A DNA stretch of 64,000 bases from Stenotrophomonas africana (GCF_013004645.1 NZ_JABEME010000008.1:1-64000); one strand, 5' to 3'. Positions 46,666 through 57,654 are shown, counted from the stretch's first letter. Translations and numbers: made by a program. Notes: generated by a model from the letters alone, not told the origin.

Positions 46666-47876
46666 GCGGGTCCCCCCTGTGCCAACGATGCCGAGGACAG
46701 CGGCATGGTGGCGGCCCCCAAAGGCACGCGCACGGTCAGCAGCGTGCCTTCGCCGCGGGGCGACTGCAGCGTCAGCTGCCCACCCAGCGCCGCCGCACGT
46801 TCGCGCATGCCGCACAGTCCATTGCCCTCGGCCTGCACGCCACCGCGGCCGTCATCGCGTATCTGCATCGCCAACTGTCGGTCCTCCAGCATGAAATCCA
46901 CCTGCACGCGGGTCGCCTGCGCATGGCGCACGATGTTGGTTGCGGCCTCCCGCAGCACCAGCGCCAGTCCACGTTCCACGTCCACCGGCATCGGCGGTGG
47001 CGTCGTGTACTGCAGGTGCACCTGCTGGCATTCCAGCAGCAGACGGGCCGACGCCAGTTCGCCGGCCAGGTCGCTGGCACGGATACCGGTCACCGCGCTG
47101 CGCACCTGTGCCAGCGCTTCGCGGGCGATGGCCTCGGCTTCACCGATCTCCTGCCGCGCCCGCGCGTCATCGCGGTCGTACAGCTTGCGTGCCAGTTCCA
47201 GCTTCAAGGTGATCAGCGAGAGCGTGTGGCCGAGCAGGTCGTGCAGGTCACGGCCGATGCGTTCGCGCTCAGCAGTGGTCGCCAGCCGCCGTACTTCGTC
47301 CTGCGACAGCTGCAGGGCAACGTCGCGCTGCTGGCTCAAGGCCTCCACGTTCACCACCAGCCCGACAATGAACGACACCGCCGGCATCCACACCATGGCT
47401 TGCCACGGATAGCCGAAGTAGAGCGCAGCACCGCAGAACAACAGGTTCAGCCCGGTGAGCTGCAACAGGTACACCCACCAGCCTCCACGGCTGCTCATGC
47501 GGATCATCACGCAACCGAACACGAAGTAGCTCAGGCCCGACGGGTACCACGGCAGCAGTACCAGGGCGAGCACGATCATGCCCAGCGCATAGCGCCACCC
47601 ATGGTGCCGGGGTGCCAGCATCACCTTGGCATAGAGCAGCAGGAACAGCGGATAGCTGGCCAGGGTCAGCAGCAGCCAGCGCAGCGTGAAGCCATTGCCG
47701 AGCACCGGGGTGAGGAAGATCCATACCGACCACAGCAGGTGGATCGCTCCGCTCCAGGGCGACTTGCCACGTCGCAGCAGTTCGGCCACGGCCGAATCCG
47801 GCGCGGGGCGCAGCAGGGACGCAAGCCAACTCGACGGCACGGGAGAATCCAGGCGGGGACGATCGCTGCCGATCAT
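46662..47876 (-). CDS. DesK-type sensor histidine kinase
   Basis: A 404-residue membrane kinase. Five or six membrane helices occupy about 45-180, then a HisKA_3 dimerisation helix with the phosphorylated His in ERIGRDLHDLLGHTLSLI, and a short HATPase domain (LREAATNIVRHAQA, GNGLCGMRERAAALGG). This is the DesK/LiaS-like class that senses membrane state. It starts six bases after the permease gene and overlaps the regulator gene by 4 bases. Confidence 0.91.
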   Translation of the reverse strand: MIGSDRPRLDSPVPSSWLASLLRPAPDSAVAELLRRGKSPWSGAIHLLWSVWIFLTPVLGNGFTLRWLLLTLASYPLFLLLYAKVMLAPRHHGWRYALGMIVLALVLLPWYPSGLSYFVFGCVMIRMSSRGGWWVYLLQLTGLNLLFCGAALYFGYPWQAMVWMPAVSFIVGLVVNVEALSQQRDVALQLSQDEVRRLATTAERERIGRDLHDLLGHTLSLITLKLELARKLYDRDDARARQEIGEAEAIAREALAQVRSAVTGIRASDLAGELASARLLLECQQVHLQYTTPPPMPVDVERGLALVLREAATNIVRHAQATRVQVDFMLEDRQLAMQIRDDGRGGVQAEGNGLCGMRERAAALGGQLTLQSPRGEGTLLTVRVPLGAATMPLSSASLAQGGPA

Positions 47877-47882
47877 GCCAGT

Positions 47883-48665
47883 TCAGCCGATCCGGCGCAG
47901 GCGACGCCGTGCCAACAGCAACGCCACCGCCGTGACCGCCAGCAGCACCAACAGATGGCCCCCGATGCTGCCCGCCGACGGCAACCCGACCACCGGCAGC
48001 GCCAGCTGCGCCAGATGCCAGGTCGGCCATAGCGGTGCCATCGTCGAGAACAACTTCGGCAGCGCCGAAAGTGGCAGCCACAGGCCCGACAGCAGGGCCA
48101 GCGGCAGGTAGACCAGGTTGACCATCGCCGGTGCCGCACTGGCACTGACATGGCTGCCGATCAGCAGGCCGATCGCCCCCAGCGGCAACGCCGCCAGTCC
48201 GGCCACCGCCATCAGCTGCAGCACCTGTAGCGCCTGCAACCGCACGCCACCCAGTACGTGCGCCGCGCCGATCAACAGCGAAGCCACCAGCAGCGCGAAC
48301 ATCACTGCCATCGCCAACCGTGCCAGCAGCGGCGCTGCAGCAGGCATCGGCAGCGCGCGCTTGAGGGTCAACAGGCCGCCTTCGCGGTCCAGCGCCAGCT
48401 GCACGCCGAAGCCGAACAGGGCCGGGGCCATCGCGCCGAACACACAGTAGGTGGCCAGCAGGTACAGCGGTGCGTGACCACGCCCCAGCAGCACACCGAA
48501 CAGCAGATAGAACAGCACCGGGAACAGCAGCGAGGGCACCGCGAACGCCGGCGTGCGCCAGGCACGGCGCAGTTCGGCCACCAGCTCGGCGCGGTACGGA
48601 CGCAGGGCCTGGCGCCAGGCAGATGCGAGCGCGGGTGTAGTGCCGGTACGGGTCATCGTGTTCAT
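47883..48665 (-). CDS. ABC-2 type transporter permease
   Basis: A 260-residue membrane protein with six helices from about residue 40 on (VPSLLFPVLFYLLFGVLLG, LATYCVFGAMAPALFGFGV and others), the ABC-2 exporter pattern. It overlaps the ATPase gene by 4 bases. Substrate unknown; lipid or drug export is typical for such DesKR-linked systems. Confidence 0.88.
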   Translation of the reverse strand: MNTMTRTGTTPALASAWRQALRPYRAELVAELRRAWRTPAFAVPSLLFPVLFYLLFGVLLGRGHAPLYLLATYCVFGAMAPALFGFGVQLALDREGGLLTLKRALPMPAAAPLLARLAMAVMFALLVASLLIGAAHVLGGVRLQALQVLQLMAVAGLAALPLGAIGLLIGSHVSASAAPAMVNLVYLPLALLSGLWLPLSALPKLFSTMAPLWPTWHLAQLALPVVGLPSAGSIGGHLLVLLAVTAVALLLARRRLRRIG

Positions 48666-49588
48666 GCGGCCTCCCGGGTCATGTCGAGGAAAGCGTCGGC
48701 CAGTGCCGCGCCCTGTACTTCCAGCTCGCGCAGCTGCGCATCGGCGGCCAGCAGGCGTGCCACCACCGGCTCGGCCGGGCTCGCCAGCAGCTGCAGGTGC
48801 TCGCCGTCGCGCTGCACCTGCTGCACGCCCGGCCACTGCTGCACGTCTTCTGCGGGCAACACGCTGCGGCAACGGATCCGACGCGGCCGATCGGCCAGGC
48901 GCAGCTCGCTCAACGGCGCGTCGGCCAGCACCCGGCCCTGCTCCAGCACCACCACCTGCTGTGCCAGCGCTTCGGCCTCTTCCAGATAATGGGTGGTCAG
49001 CAGCACGCCGCAGCCTTCGGCCACCAGCTGCCGGATCGCCTGCCACATCGCCTGTCGCGCCTGGATGTCCAGTCCGGTGGTGGGCTCGTCCAGGAACAGT
49101 ACCCGCGGGCGGCCACACAGGGCGATGGCGAACTGCACCGCGCGCTGCTGGCCACCGGAAAGCTGGCCGTAGCGGCGGCGTGCCAGTGCCTGCAGACCGG
49201 CGCGCTGCAGTATCTCCTGCAACGGCATCGGGTCCGGATAGCAGGCGCTGGCCTGCGCCACCAGTTCGTCCACCTGCAGCATCGGTGGCAGGCTGGTGCT
49301 CTGCAGCATCACACCCAGTCCGAGGCGACGGCTGCGCTGCTGCGGGTCGCCGCCGAGCAGCTCGACCTGGCCGGCATCGGCGCGGCGCAGACCCAACAGC
49401 ACGCTGATCGCGGTACTCTTGCCGGCACCGTTGCGGCCCAGCAATGCCAGCACCTGGCCAGCGCGGACCTGCAGGTCGATGCCCTGCAGGGCGGTATGGT
49501 CGCGATAGCGCACCTGCACCTGCTGCAGGCGGGCCAGCGACGGGGCGATCGGATCCATGGGCGGTACCGGTAGCGGGGACGTTGCCAT
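48662..49588 (-). CDS. ABC transporter ATP-binding protein (ABC-2 exporter)
   Basis: A 308-residue ATPase. Walker A GRNGAGKST, signature QLSGGQQRAVQFA, Walker B VLFLDEPTTGLD and a switch His (LLTTHYLEEAEA) are intact, followed by a C-terminal regulatory extension of about 90 residues. It is the first gene of the operon with the permease, kinase and regulator. ATG 49588 and ATG 49558 are both possible; neither has a strong ribosome site. It is divergent from the MacA-like gene. Confidence 0.9.
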   Translation of the reverse strand: MATSPLPVPPMDPIAPSLARLQQVQVRYRDHTALQGIDLQVRAGQVLALLGRNGAGKSTAISVLLGLRRADAGQVELLGGDPQQRSRRLGLGVMLQSTSLPPMLQVDELVAQASACYPDPMPLQEILQRAGLQALARRRYGQLSGGQQRAVQFAIALCGRPRVLFLDEPTTGLDIQARQAMWQAIRQLVAEGCGVLLTTHYLEEAEALAQQVVVLEQGRVLADAPLSELRLADRPRRIRCRSVLPAEDVQQWPGVQQVQRDGEHLQLLASPAEPVVARLLAADAQLRELEVQGAALADAFLDMTREAA

Positions 49589-49751
49589 CCTGTGCCGCCG
49601 CGGTCACATTTCGCAGTTGCCGCCGTCAGTGTCATCGGGTGACAGCTGTCACTGCCGTCATCGCCGTACCTGCCTTCATGCTGTGCCGCACGCTCCACCG
49701 CCGGAACCGCCGCCGTCCGCTCTTCCGGCCACACCCGCCCGAATGCCTGTG

Positions 49752-51011
49752 ATGGAACGAATGAACGCTTCTGCCGAGCTGTTGAAGGAACTCCGTATCG
49801 ACCGCAAATCGCCGCCGCCCGCCTCCGGTGGCAGCAATGGCGGTGGACGTCGTTGGCTGTGGATCGCCATCATCGTGATCGTGCTGCTGATCGCCGCCGC
49901 CGTAGCCTTCCTGTTCGGCCGCGCGCCGGCCGTGGAGGTGGAAACCGCGCCCGCCGTGGCCATACAGCAAGGCAACGCCAGCAGTTCAGTGCTCGATGCC
50001 AGCGGCTACGTGGTCGCCCGGCGCATGGCCACGGTCTCGGCCAAGATCACCGGCAAGGTGCGTGAGGTGATGATCGAGGAAGGCATGCGGGTGGAGCAGG
50101 GCCAGATCATGGCCACGCTGGACCCGATAGATGCCGACGCCCAGCGCAGCCTGTATGCCTCGCAGCTGCAGGCCGCACGCAGCCAGGTGGCCGGGCTGGA
50201 GGCGCAGCAGAAGCAGGCCACCGCCGAGGCCAGCCGCCTGCAGGCACTGGTCGGCCAGCAGCTGGTGTCACGTTCGCAGTACGACCAGGCCGTGGCCCAG
50301 CGCGACAGCCTGCGTGCGCAGCTGGAAACGGCCCAGCGCAACGTCAAGGTGGCCAACGACCAGCTGGCCATCGCCGACCTGGGCGTGGACAACAACATCG
50401 TGCGCGCGCCCTTCTCCGGGGTGGTCACCGCCAAGGCCGCGCAGCCCGGCGAAATCGTCTCGCCGCTGTCGGCGGGCGGTGGTTTCACCCGTACCGGCAT
50501 CGGCACCATCGTCGACATGGACTCGCTGGAGATCGAAGTCGAGGTCGGTGAGGCCTTCATCGGCCGCGTGCAGCCGAAGATGCCGGTGGAGGCCACGCTC
50601 AACGCCTACCCGGAATGGAAGATTCCCGGCGAGGTCATCGCCATCATTCCCACCGCCGACCGCGGCAAGGCCACGGTGAAGGTGCGCGTGGCGCTGAAGG
50701 TGAAAGACCCGCGCATCGTGCCGGAGATGGGCGTGCGGGTCAGCTTCCTGGAACAGGCGCAGCCGCAGGCGGCCGCCAAGCCGCAGGGCGTTCGCGTACC
50801 GGGCGGCGCAGTGGTCCAGCGCGAGGGCGCCTCGGTGGCCTTCGTGCTGGGTGACGAGAGCCGGGTGCAGCAGCGCACGGTCGAGGCTGGCCAGGCGATG
50901 GGCAAGGACCGCCAGATCCTCAAGGGCGTGAGCGCAGGTGAATCGGTGGTGGTGAACCCGCCGGACACCCTGCGCGATGGCGCCAAGGTGCAACAGAAAC
51001 AAGCGCAGTAA
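49752..51011 (+). CDS. Periplasmic adaptor (membrane fusion protein) of an ABC exporter, MacA-like
   Basis: A 419-residue HlyD/RND-type adaptor: one N-terminal membrane helix (about 31-54, WLWIAIIVIVLLIAAAVAFLF), a biotinyl-lipoyl half (SGYVVARRMATVSAKITGKV), an alpha-helical hairpin (about 125-215), the second lipoyl half (APFSGVVTAKAAQPGEIV) and beta-barrel domains. ATG codons at 49743, 49752 and 49761 are in frame. It leads the set with an ATPase and two FtsX-type permeases, an export machine of MacAB type. Confidence 0.9.
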   Translation: MERMNASAELLKELRIDRKSPPPASGGSNGGGRRWLWIAIIVIVLLIAAAVAFLFGRAPAVEVETAPAVAIQQGNASSSVLDASGYVVARRMATVSAKITGKVREVMIEEGMRVEQGQIMATLDPIDADAQRSLYASQLQAARSQVAGLEAQQKQATAEASRLQALVGQQLVSRSQYDQAVAQRDSLRAQLETAQRNVKVANDQLAIADLGVDNNIVRAPFSGVVTAKAAQPGEIVSPLSAGGGFTRTGIGTIVDMDSLEIEVEVGEAFIGRVQPKMPVEATLNAYPEWKIPGEVIAIIPTADRGKATVKVRVALKVKDPRIVPEMGVRVSFLEQAQPQAAAKPQGVRVPGGAVVQREGASVAFVLGDESRVQQRTVEAGQAMGKDRQILKGVSAGESVVVNPPDTLRDGAKVQQKQAQ

Positions 51012-51112
51012 CGGCCTGGCGCCCATGGGCGCCGCCGGCAACACCGCTCGACGCACGCCTGCGCCACCGCAGGTGCGCTTCCCCGTTTCCCGCCTTCCGT
51101 GGAGAACCACCC

Positions 51113-51802
<690 letters not shown>

Positions 51803-51816
51803 CGGAGGCCACGGCA

Positions 51817-52974
51817 ATGAAATACTTCTCGTTGGTCTGGGCGCAGCTGTTCCGCAGCCGCACCCGCACCCTGCTGACCCTGCTCTCGGTGGTGGCCGCG
51901 TTCCTGCTGTTCGGCATGCTCGACTCGGTGCGCGTGGCGTTCACCTCCGGTGGCAGCGTGGAAGGCGCCAACCGCCTGGTCGTGGCCTCGCGACTGTCGA
52001 TCACCCAGTCGCTGCCGATCCGCCTTGAAACGCAGGTCCGCCAGGTAGCCGGCGTACGCGACGTGGCCTATGGCATGTGGTTCGGCGGCATCTACCAGGA
52101 TCCGAAGAACTTCTTCCCGAACTTCTCGGTGTCGCCCAACTACTTCGATGTCTACCGCGAACTGCAGATCGATCCGGCACAGCTGGAAGACTGGAAGCAG
52201 ACCCGCACCGGCGCCATCGTCGGCGAAACCCTGGCCAAGCAGTTCGGCTGGAAGATCGGCGACACCATCCCGCTGCAGGCCACGATCTTCCCGCGCGGCG
52301 GCAGCAACGACTGGCCGCTGGAACTGAAGGGCATCTACCGTTCCAAGGACCGTGCGCTGGCGGCCAACGAAGAACGCCAACTGATGATGAACTGGAAGTA
52401 CTTCGATGAGTCCAACGACTACATCAAGAACCAGGTGAGCTGGTACACGGTGACGCTGGACAACCCGGACCACTCCTCGCGGGTGGCACAGGCCATCGAT
52501 GCGATCTCGGCCAACTCCGACCACGAGACCAAGACCCAGACCGAATCGGCGTTCCAGCAGGCCTTCGTCAAGCAGTTCGCGGATATCGGCATGATCGTCA
52601 CTTCGATCATGGGTGCGGTGTTCTTCACCCTGCTGCTGTTGACCGGCAACACCATGGCGCAGGCGGTGCGCGAGCGCGTGCCCGAACTGGCCACGCTGAA
52701 GACGCTGGGCTTCAAGGACAGCACCGTGCTGACCCTGGTGATGGTGGAGTCGGTGCTGCTGATCGGCCTGGGCGGCCTGATCGGCATGGGACTGGCCGCG
52801 CTGATCCTGCCGGCCATCGGCCCGAAGAGCATGGGCATGCTGCCGCCACACGTGCCAACCCCAACCTGGCTGATGGGGCTGGGCCTGATCGTGGTGATCG
52901 GCATCATCGTCGGGTTGCTGCCCGCGCTGCGCGCCAAGCGCCTGAAGATCGTCGACGCACTGGCCGGCCGCTGA
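51817..52974 (+). CDS. FtsX/MacB-type ABC permease, first
   Basis: A 385-residue protein: N-terminal helix (RTRTLLTLLSVVAAFLLFGML, about 16-36), a periplasmic domain (about 40-250) and three C-terminal helices, the FtsX-like fold. The C-terminus LPALRAKRLKIVDALAGR is typical of the class. It pairs with the next permease to form a heterodimer. Confidence 0.92.
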   Translation: MKYFSLVWAQLFRSRTRTLLTLLSVVAAFLLFGMLDSVRVAFTSGGSVEGANRLVVASRLSITQSLPIRLETQVRQVAGVRDVAYGMWFGGIYQDPKNFFPNFSVSPNYFDVYRELQIDPAQLEDWKQTRTGAIVGETLAKQFGWKIGDTIPLQATIFPRGGSNDWPLELKGIYRSKDRALAANEERQLMMNWKYFDESNDYIKNQVSWYTVTLDNPDHSSRVAQAIDAISANSDHETKTQTESAFQQAFVKQFADIGMIVTSIMGAVFFTLLLLTGNTMAQAVRERVPELATLKTLGFKDSTVLTLVMVESVLLIGLGGLIGMGLAALILPAIGPKSMGMLPPHVPTPTWLMGLGLIVVIGIIVGLLPALRAKRLKIVDALAGR

Positions 52975-52987
52975 GGAGGACACCGAC

Positions 52988-54310
52988 ATGTTCAAGAACA
53001 AACTCAAGAAGTGGCTGGGCAACGGTGTGATGGTGCTGCTGCTGGTGATCGGCCTGGTGCTGTGGATCAGCCTGCCGTGGTTTGGCGTGCTGGCCGTGGC
53101 CGTGCTGGTAGCGCTGTGGCTGCTGTTGACCCGCAGTGGACGGCTGGCGTTGGCCGCCACCCGCATCGGCGTGGCCAGCCTGCCGCAGCGCTGGGGCGCG
53201 TCCTCGGTGATCGTGGTCGGCATCGCCGGCGTCGTCGGCGTGCTGGTGGCGATGCTGGCGATGGGCGAAGGCTTCCAGGCCACGCTCAACAACACCGGCG
53301 ATGACACCACCGCCATCGTGCTGCGTGGCGGCTCGCAGGCCGAAACCAATTCGGTCATCACCCGCGAACAGGTGCCGACGCTGTCCACCCTGCCCGGCAT
53401 CACTCGCGATGCCGAAGGCCGGCCGCTGCTGTCACCGGAGCTGTCGCAGGTGGTCAACCTGGTGTCGAAGTCCGATGGCACCGACGTCAACGCGCAGTTC
53501 CGCGGCGTCGGCCCGCAGGCGTGGGCGGTGCATGACAAGGTCAAGATTGTCGAAGGCCGCAAGTTCGCCACTGGCCTGCGCGAGATCGTGGTCGGCCAGG
53601 GCGCCAAGGGCCAGTTCCGCGATCTTGACGTGGGCAAGACGCTGACCCTGGGTAACCAGACCTGGACCGTGGTCGGCGTGTTCGCCACCGGCGATGCGCA
53701 TGATTCGGAGCTGTGGACCGACGCCGATACGCTGGCCACCACCTACCAGCGCAGCGCCTGGCAGTCGATCAGCGTGCGTACCGATGGCAAGGCAGGCTTC
53801 GAGCAGTTCAAGGCGGCGGTCGCCGCCGATCCGCGCCTGAAGCTGGACGTGGAGACCACCCGCGTCTACTACAGCAAGCAGGGCGGCGGGCTGACCAAGC
53901 TGATCGACATCCTTGGCAAGGTGATCGGCACGATCATGGCGGTGGGCGCGGTGTTCGGCGCGCTCAATACCATGTATGCCGCCGTGGCCACGCGCGCACG
54001 CGAGATCGCCACGATGCGTGCGATCGGTTTCCGTGGCCTGCCGGTGGTGACCGCGGTGATGCTGGAAACCATGCTGCTGGCCCTGCTGGGTGGACTGCTG
54101 GGATGCGCGGTGGCGTGGCTGCTGTTCAACGGCTACAGCGTGTCCACCATAGGCAGCAACTTCAGCGCGGTGGTGTTCAAGTTCCACGTCTCGCCGGAGC
54201 TGCTGTGGACCGGACTGAAATGGGCGCTGGGTATCGGCCTGGTCGGCGGCCTGTTCCCGGCGCTGCGCGCGGCGCGTTTGCCGATCACCACGGCGTTGCG
54301 CGAAACCTGA
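52988..54310 (+). CDS. FtsX/MacB-type ABC permease, second
   Basis: A 440-residue FtsX-like permease with an extra pair of N-terminal hydrophobic helices (about 13-50) before the usual first helix (SSVIVVGIAGVVGVLVAMLAM). A periplasmic domain and three C-terminal helices follow, ending FPALRAARLPITTALRET. It starts 13 bases after the first permease. A strong terminator follows its stop. Confidence 0.91.
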   Translation: MFKNKLKKWLGNGVMVLLLVIGLVLWISLPWFGVLAVAVLVALWLLLTRSGRLALAATRIGVASLPQRWGASSVIVVGIAGVVGVLVAMLAMGEGFQATLNNTGDDTTAIVLRGGSQAETNSVITREQVPTLSTLPGITRDAEGRPLLSPELSQVVNLVSKSDGTDVNAQFRGVGPQAWAVHDKVKIVEGRKFATGLREIVVGQGAKGQFRDLDVGKTLTLGNQTWTVVGVFATGDAHDSELWTDADTLATTYQRSAWQSISVRTDGKAGFEQFKAAVAADPRLKLDVETTRVYYSKQGGGLTKLIDILGKVIGTIMAVGAVFGALNTMYAAVATRAREIATMRAIGFRGLPVVTAVMLETMLLALLGGLLGCAVAWLLFNGYSVSTIGSNFSAVVFKFHVSPELLWTGLKWALGIGLVGGLFPALRAARLPITTALRET

Positions 54311-54344
54311 GCATTTCGCAGCGATACCACGCGCATCGCGCAGG

Positions 54345-54373
54345 GGGACGGAGCGAACACTCCGTCCCTTTTT
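54345..54373 (+). terminator. Rho-independent terminator of the MacAB-like operon
   Basis: A perfect 9-bp stem (54345-54353 with 54360-54368), a 6-base loop and five T residues (54369-54373), 35 bases past the last permease stop. Confidence 0.92.
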
Positions 54374-54651
54374 GTTTGAGCGTCATCCACGCATGGATGC
54401 ATGCGTACTCGCATCGCTACAGATTGCGCCAACACCGCCGCTATCGGTGCCTCTGCCCATCGCAAACGCAGCGCGCGTGACGCTGCGCACAACCCATCTG
54501 TGGATTGTTGGTTGCGATTCATTTTCGCGCCCATCCGCGGCGCAGAGACAAACAGTTACGAATGGAAACACTCTAGAATCGCGCCCCCCACGTTGGTTTG
54601 CAGCACCCCACGCGTCCAGAGAACGGGCGCTTGTTTTTCCTGAAACACGAG
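54374..54651 (+). promoter_or_regulatory. Upstream region of the TonB-dependent receptor gene
   Basis: This AT-richer stretch holds no gene. TAGAAT at 54574-54579 is the best -10 candidate, giving a leader of about 65 bases. A convincing -35 or a Fur box is not seen, so iron control cannot be claimed. Confidence 0.4.
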
Positions 54652-57519
54652 ATGTCACGGATGTCCCTGAAAACCAATCCGCTGCGCAACGCGATCGTCA
54701 TCGCGCTGGCTGCCAGCTGCACCACCCCCGCCTTCGCACAGAGCGCCGGCGAAACCCCGACCAACCTCGACCGCATCGAAATCACCGGCTCGCGCATCCG
54801 CCAGGCCAGTGTCGAAACCGCACAGCCGGTCGTCGCGCTCAACCGCGCCGAGATCGAGAAGAAGGGCTACATCAACGTCGCCGATATCCTGCAGGACGTC
54901 ACCGCCGCCGGTGCTCCGAGCCTGAGCCGCTCGTCGTCGCTGAGTTCTTCGCGTGACTTCGGCGGCACCTACGTCAGCCTGCGCAACCTCGGCCCGGAAC
55001 GCAGCCTGGTGCTGATCGACGGCCGCCGCATGGGCGTCAGCGCCGGTGGCTACTCCGACCTGGCTTCGATTCCCTCGGCAATCGTCGAGCGCGTGGAAGT
55101 GCTGACCGACGGTGCCTCGGCACTGTACGGCTCGGACGCCATCGCCGGTGTGGTCAACATCATCACCCGCAAGAACTTCGACGGCGGCGAAGCCAGCGTC
55201 TACGTCGGCCAGTACGGTGAAGGCGACGGCCAGAAGCGCTCCTACAGCGCCACCTTCGGCAAGACCTTCGACCGCGGCTGGTTCAGCGTCGGCGCCGAGC
55301 GCACCAAGGAAGACGAGATCCTCGGCAGCGAGCGCGAGTTCAGCCGCTACCCGGGTGGCCCGCGCCACGCCGATGACGTCGATGCCCTGAGCCCGACCAC
55401 CCAATGGGGCACCGTCACCGTCGGCGGCAAACCGCTGACCGTGGGCCCGGGCGGTGATCCGAGCCAGGCCGGCAACTTCCACACCCCGGACCCGGCGGAC
55501 GGTGCCAACGCCAAGACCAACATGAGCCTGCTGAGCGGTCTGGAGCGCACCTCGGTGTTCGCCAACGGTGGTTTCTCGATCACCGACAACCTGCGCATCG
55601 TGGCCGACGCGCTGTACAGCAAGCGCGAGTCCACCAAGCACCTGGCCGGCTACCCGTACTCGGTATCGGCCGCACAGGCCCGCAATGGCACCCGTGCCGC
55701 CCTGTCCAAGGACAGCACCTTCAACAAGTGGGGCCAGGACGTCCTGTTCTCGCACCGCACTGAAGAACTGCCGCGCGGCACCGAGAACAACCTGGACACC
55801 AAGCGTGCCAGCATCGGCCTGGAAGGCAGCTTCGAAACCGGTTCGCGTTACTGGGACTGGAACGTCAGCTACATGTACAACCGCAACGAAGGCGAGCGCA
55901 TCGGTACCGGCAGCATGTACCAGCCGCACGTCGACCTGGCGGTCGGCCCGTCCTTCATGGATGGCACCGTGGCACGCTGCGGCACCCCGGGTGCAGTGAT
56001 CGCCGGCTGCGTGCCGTGGAACCCGGCCGCACCCATGGGCTATGCGGGCCCGGGCTCGCTGAGCAACCAGGACGTACAGGACTACCTGTTCACCCGCTTC
56101 GTCGACAAGATGAAGAGCACCACCAAGGTGGCCAGCGCCAACATCTCCGGCTCGCTGTTCACTCTGCCGGCCGGTGACATCATGGGTGCGATGGGCTTCG
56201 AGCACCGCAGCGAAGAAGCCAGCTATACCCCGGACCTGATGGTGCAGAAGGGCCAGATCGCCGGCACCACCGGCCAGCCGACCCGTGGCGATTACTCGCT
56301 CAACGAGGTCTACCTGGAAATGCAGGTGCCCCTGCTGGCCGACCTGCCGTTCGCGCGTGAACTGTCGCTGGACCTGGCCGGTCGTTACACCGACTACAAC
56401 ACCTTCGGTTCGACCACCAACAGCAAGTTCGGCCTGAAGTGGAAACCGATCGACAGCCTGCTGGTGCGCGCGACCTACGGTACCGGCTTCCGTGCACCCA
56501 CCGTGGACGATCTGTACGGCGGCGCAGTGTCCAGCCGCGATTCGTTCACCGATCCGTGTGATACGAAGTTCGGCATCGCCGCCAGCAGCCCGACCGTGGC
56601 AGCACGCTGCAAGGCGCTGAATGTGCCCGCCAACTTCCGTCAGCAGACCGGTGCGGACGGCAACCTTGCCAACCGCCCGGGCCAGCAGGCCACCTCCGAT
56701 TTCAACTCGGGTTCCAACCCGGAACTGAAGCCGGAAACCGCCAAGACCTGGACCGTCGGCCTGGTCTACAGCCCGGAATTCGTGCAGGGCCTGGACGTCA
56801 GCCTGGACTGGTGGAAGATCCGCATCAACAACGCCATCGTCGGCGAGTCGGCCACCGATATCCTCAACCAGTGCTACGTGCAGGGTGTGGATTCGGCCTG
56901 CGGTCGCTTCACCCGTTCCACCGCAGCGGCCACGCGTGGCCAGGTCTCGGCACTGGATCGCTCGCTGGTCAACGCCGGCTACCGCGAAACCGCCGGCTAT
57001 GACATCGGTGTGCGTTACCGCCTGCCGGAAACCGCGTACGGCAAGTTCGCCATCAACTGGAACACCACCTACACCGACTACCTGGAGCAGCGCAACGACA
57101 GCGCCGCCACCACGCCGGTGGAGCAGAAGACCGGCTGGCAGGGCAACTTCCGCGTGCGTTCGACCTTCAACCTGGATTGGCAGTACGGCGATCTGGGCAT
57201 CGGCTGGACCGCCCGCTACTACTCGGGCATGAAGGAAGCCTGCTCGTATGACCTGGCCGGTGGCGCGGACTGCAACATGGCCGGCTTCGTCTCGCCGTAT
57301 ACCGATGCGCAGCCGAGCCGCAAGGTGGGCTCCAACACCTTCCACGACCTGCAGGTGCGTTACAGCCTGCCGTGGGACGGCACTGTGTCGCTGGGCGTGA
57401 ACAACGTGTTCGACCACCAGGGCCCGATCATGTACAGCCAGCCGAACAGCAGCTTCACCTACTACGGTGGCTTCGACATCGGTCGTTTCATGTACATGAA
57501 GTACCAGCAGCGCTTCTAA
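54652..57519 (+). CDS. TonB-dependent outer membrane receptor
   Basis: A 955-residue receptor: signal peptide to PAFAQ, TonB-box-like LDRIEITGSRI, a plug domain (LVLIDGRRMGVSAGGYSDLASIPSAIVERVEVL; SALYGSDAIAGVVNIITRK) and a long beta-barrel ending in an aromatic residue (KYQQRF). The plug has a Ser-rich insert. Large receptors of this subtype in xanthomonads often import plant- or peptide-derived compounds, but the ligand cannot be inferred; no transporter or regulator gene stands beside it. ATG 54652 follows ACGAG. Confidence 0.92.
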   Translation: MSRMSLKTNPLRNAIVIALAASCTTPAFAQSAGETPTNLDRIEITGSRIRQASVETAQPVVALNRAEIEKKGYINVADILQDVTAAGAPSLSRSSSLSSSRDFGGTYVSLRNLGPERSLVLIDGRRMGVSAGGYSDLASIPSAIVERVEVLTDGASALYGSDAIAGVVNIITRKNFDGGEASVYVGQYGEGDGQKRSYSATFGKTFDRGWFSVGAERTKEDEILGSEREFSRYPGGPRHADDVDALSPTTQWGTVTVGGKPLTVGPGGDPSQAGNFHTPDPADGANAKTNMSLLSGLERTSVFANGGFSITDNLRIVADALYSKRESTKHLAGYPYSVSAAQARNGTRAALSKDSTFNKWGQDVLFSHRTEELPRGTENNLDTKRASIGLEGSFETGSRYWDWNVSYMYNRNEGERIGTGSMYQPHVDLAVGPSFMDGTVARCGTPGAVIAGCVPWNPAAPMGYAGPGSLSNQDVQDYLFTRFVDKMKSTTKVASANISGSLFTLPAGDIMGAMGFEHRSEEASYTPDLMVQKGQIAGTTGQPTRGDYSLNEVYLEMQVPLLADLPFARELSLDLAGRYTDYNTFGSTTNSKFGLKWKPIDSLLVRATYGTGFRAPTVDDLYGGAVSSRDSFTDPCDTKFGIAASSPTVAARCKALNVPANFRQQTGADGNLANRPGQQATSDFNSGSNPELKPETAKTWTVGLVYSPEFVQGLDVSLDWWKIRINNAIVGESATDILNQCYVQGVDSACGRFTRSTAAATRGQVSALDRSLVNAGYRETAGYDIGVRYRLPETAYGKFAINWNTTYTDYLEQRNDSAATTPVEQKTGWQGNFRVRSTFNLDWQYGDLGIGWTARYYSGMKEACSYDLAGGADCNMAGFVSPYTDAQPSRKVGSNTFHDLQVRYSLPWDGTVSLGVNNVFDHQGPIMYSQPNSSFTYYGGFDIGRFMYMKYQQRF

Positions 57520-57574
57520 GGCTGCAACCGCGTTCCCGCCACCGCCACCTCTCTCCTGGCGGTGGACGGAAGCA

Positions 57575-57606
57575 GAACGGCGCCCCTCGGGGCGCCGTTC
57601 TTTTTT
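57575..57606 (+). terminator. Rho-independent terminator of the receptor gene
   Basis: A GAACGGCGCCC/GGGCGCCGTTC stem with a tetraloop and six T residues (57601-57606). A second weaker hairpin (CCACCGCCA/TGGCGGTGG) lies just upstream. Confidence 0.93.
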
Positions 57607-57654
57607 GAGGAAGCGGGGGGCGGATCCAGGCGAGGGGATCCGACGCTGTCGCCG

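Noticed and set aside
54655..57417. A 920-residue minus-strand frame opposite the TonB receptor
   Set aside because: Antisense of an intact receptor with signal peptide, plug and barrel; no motif of its own.
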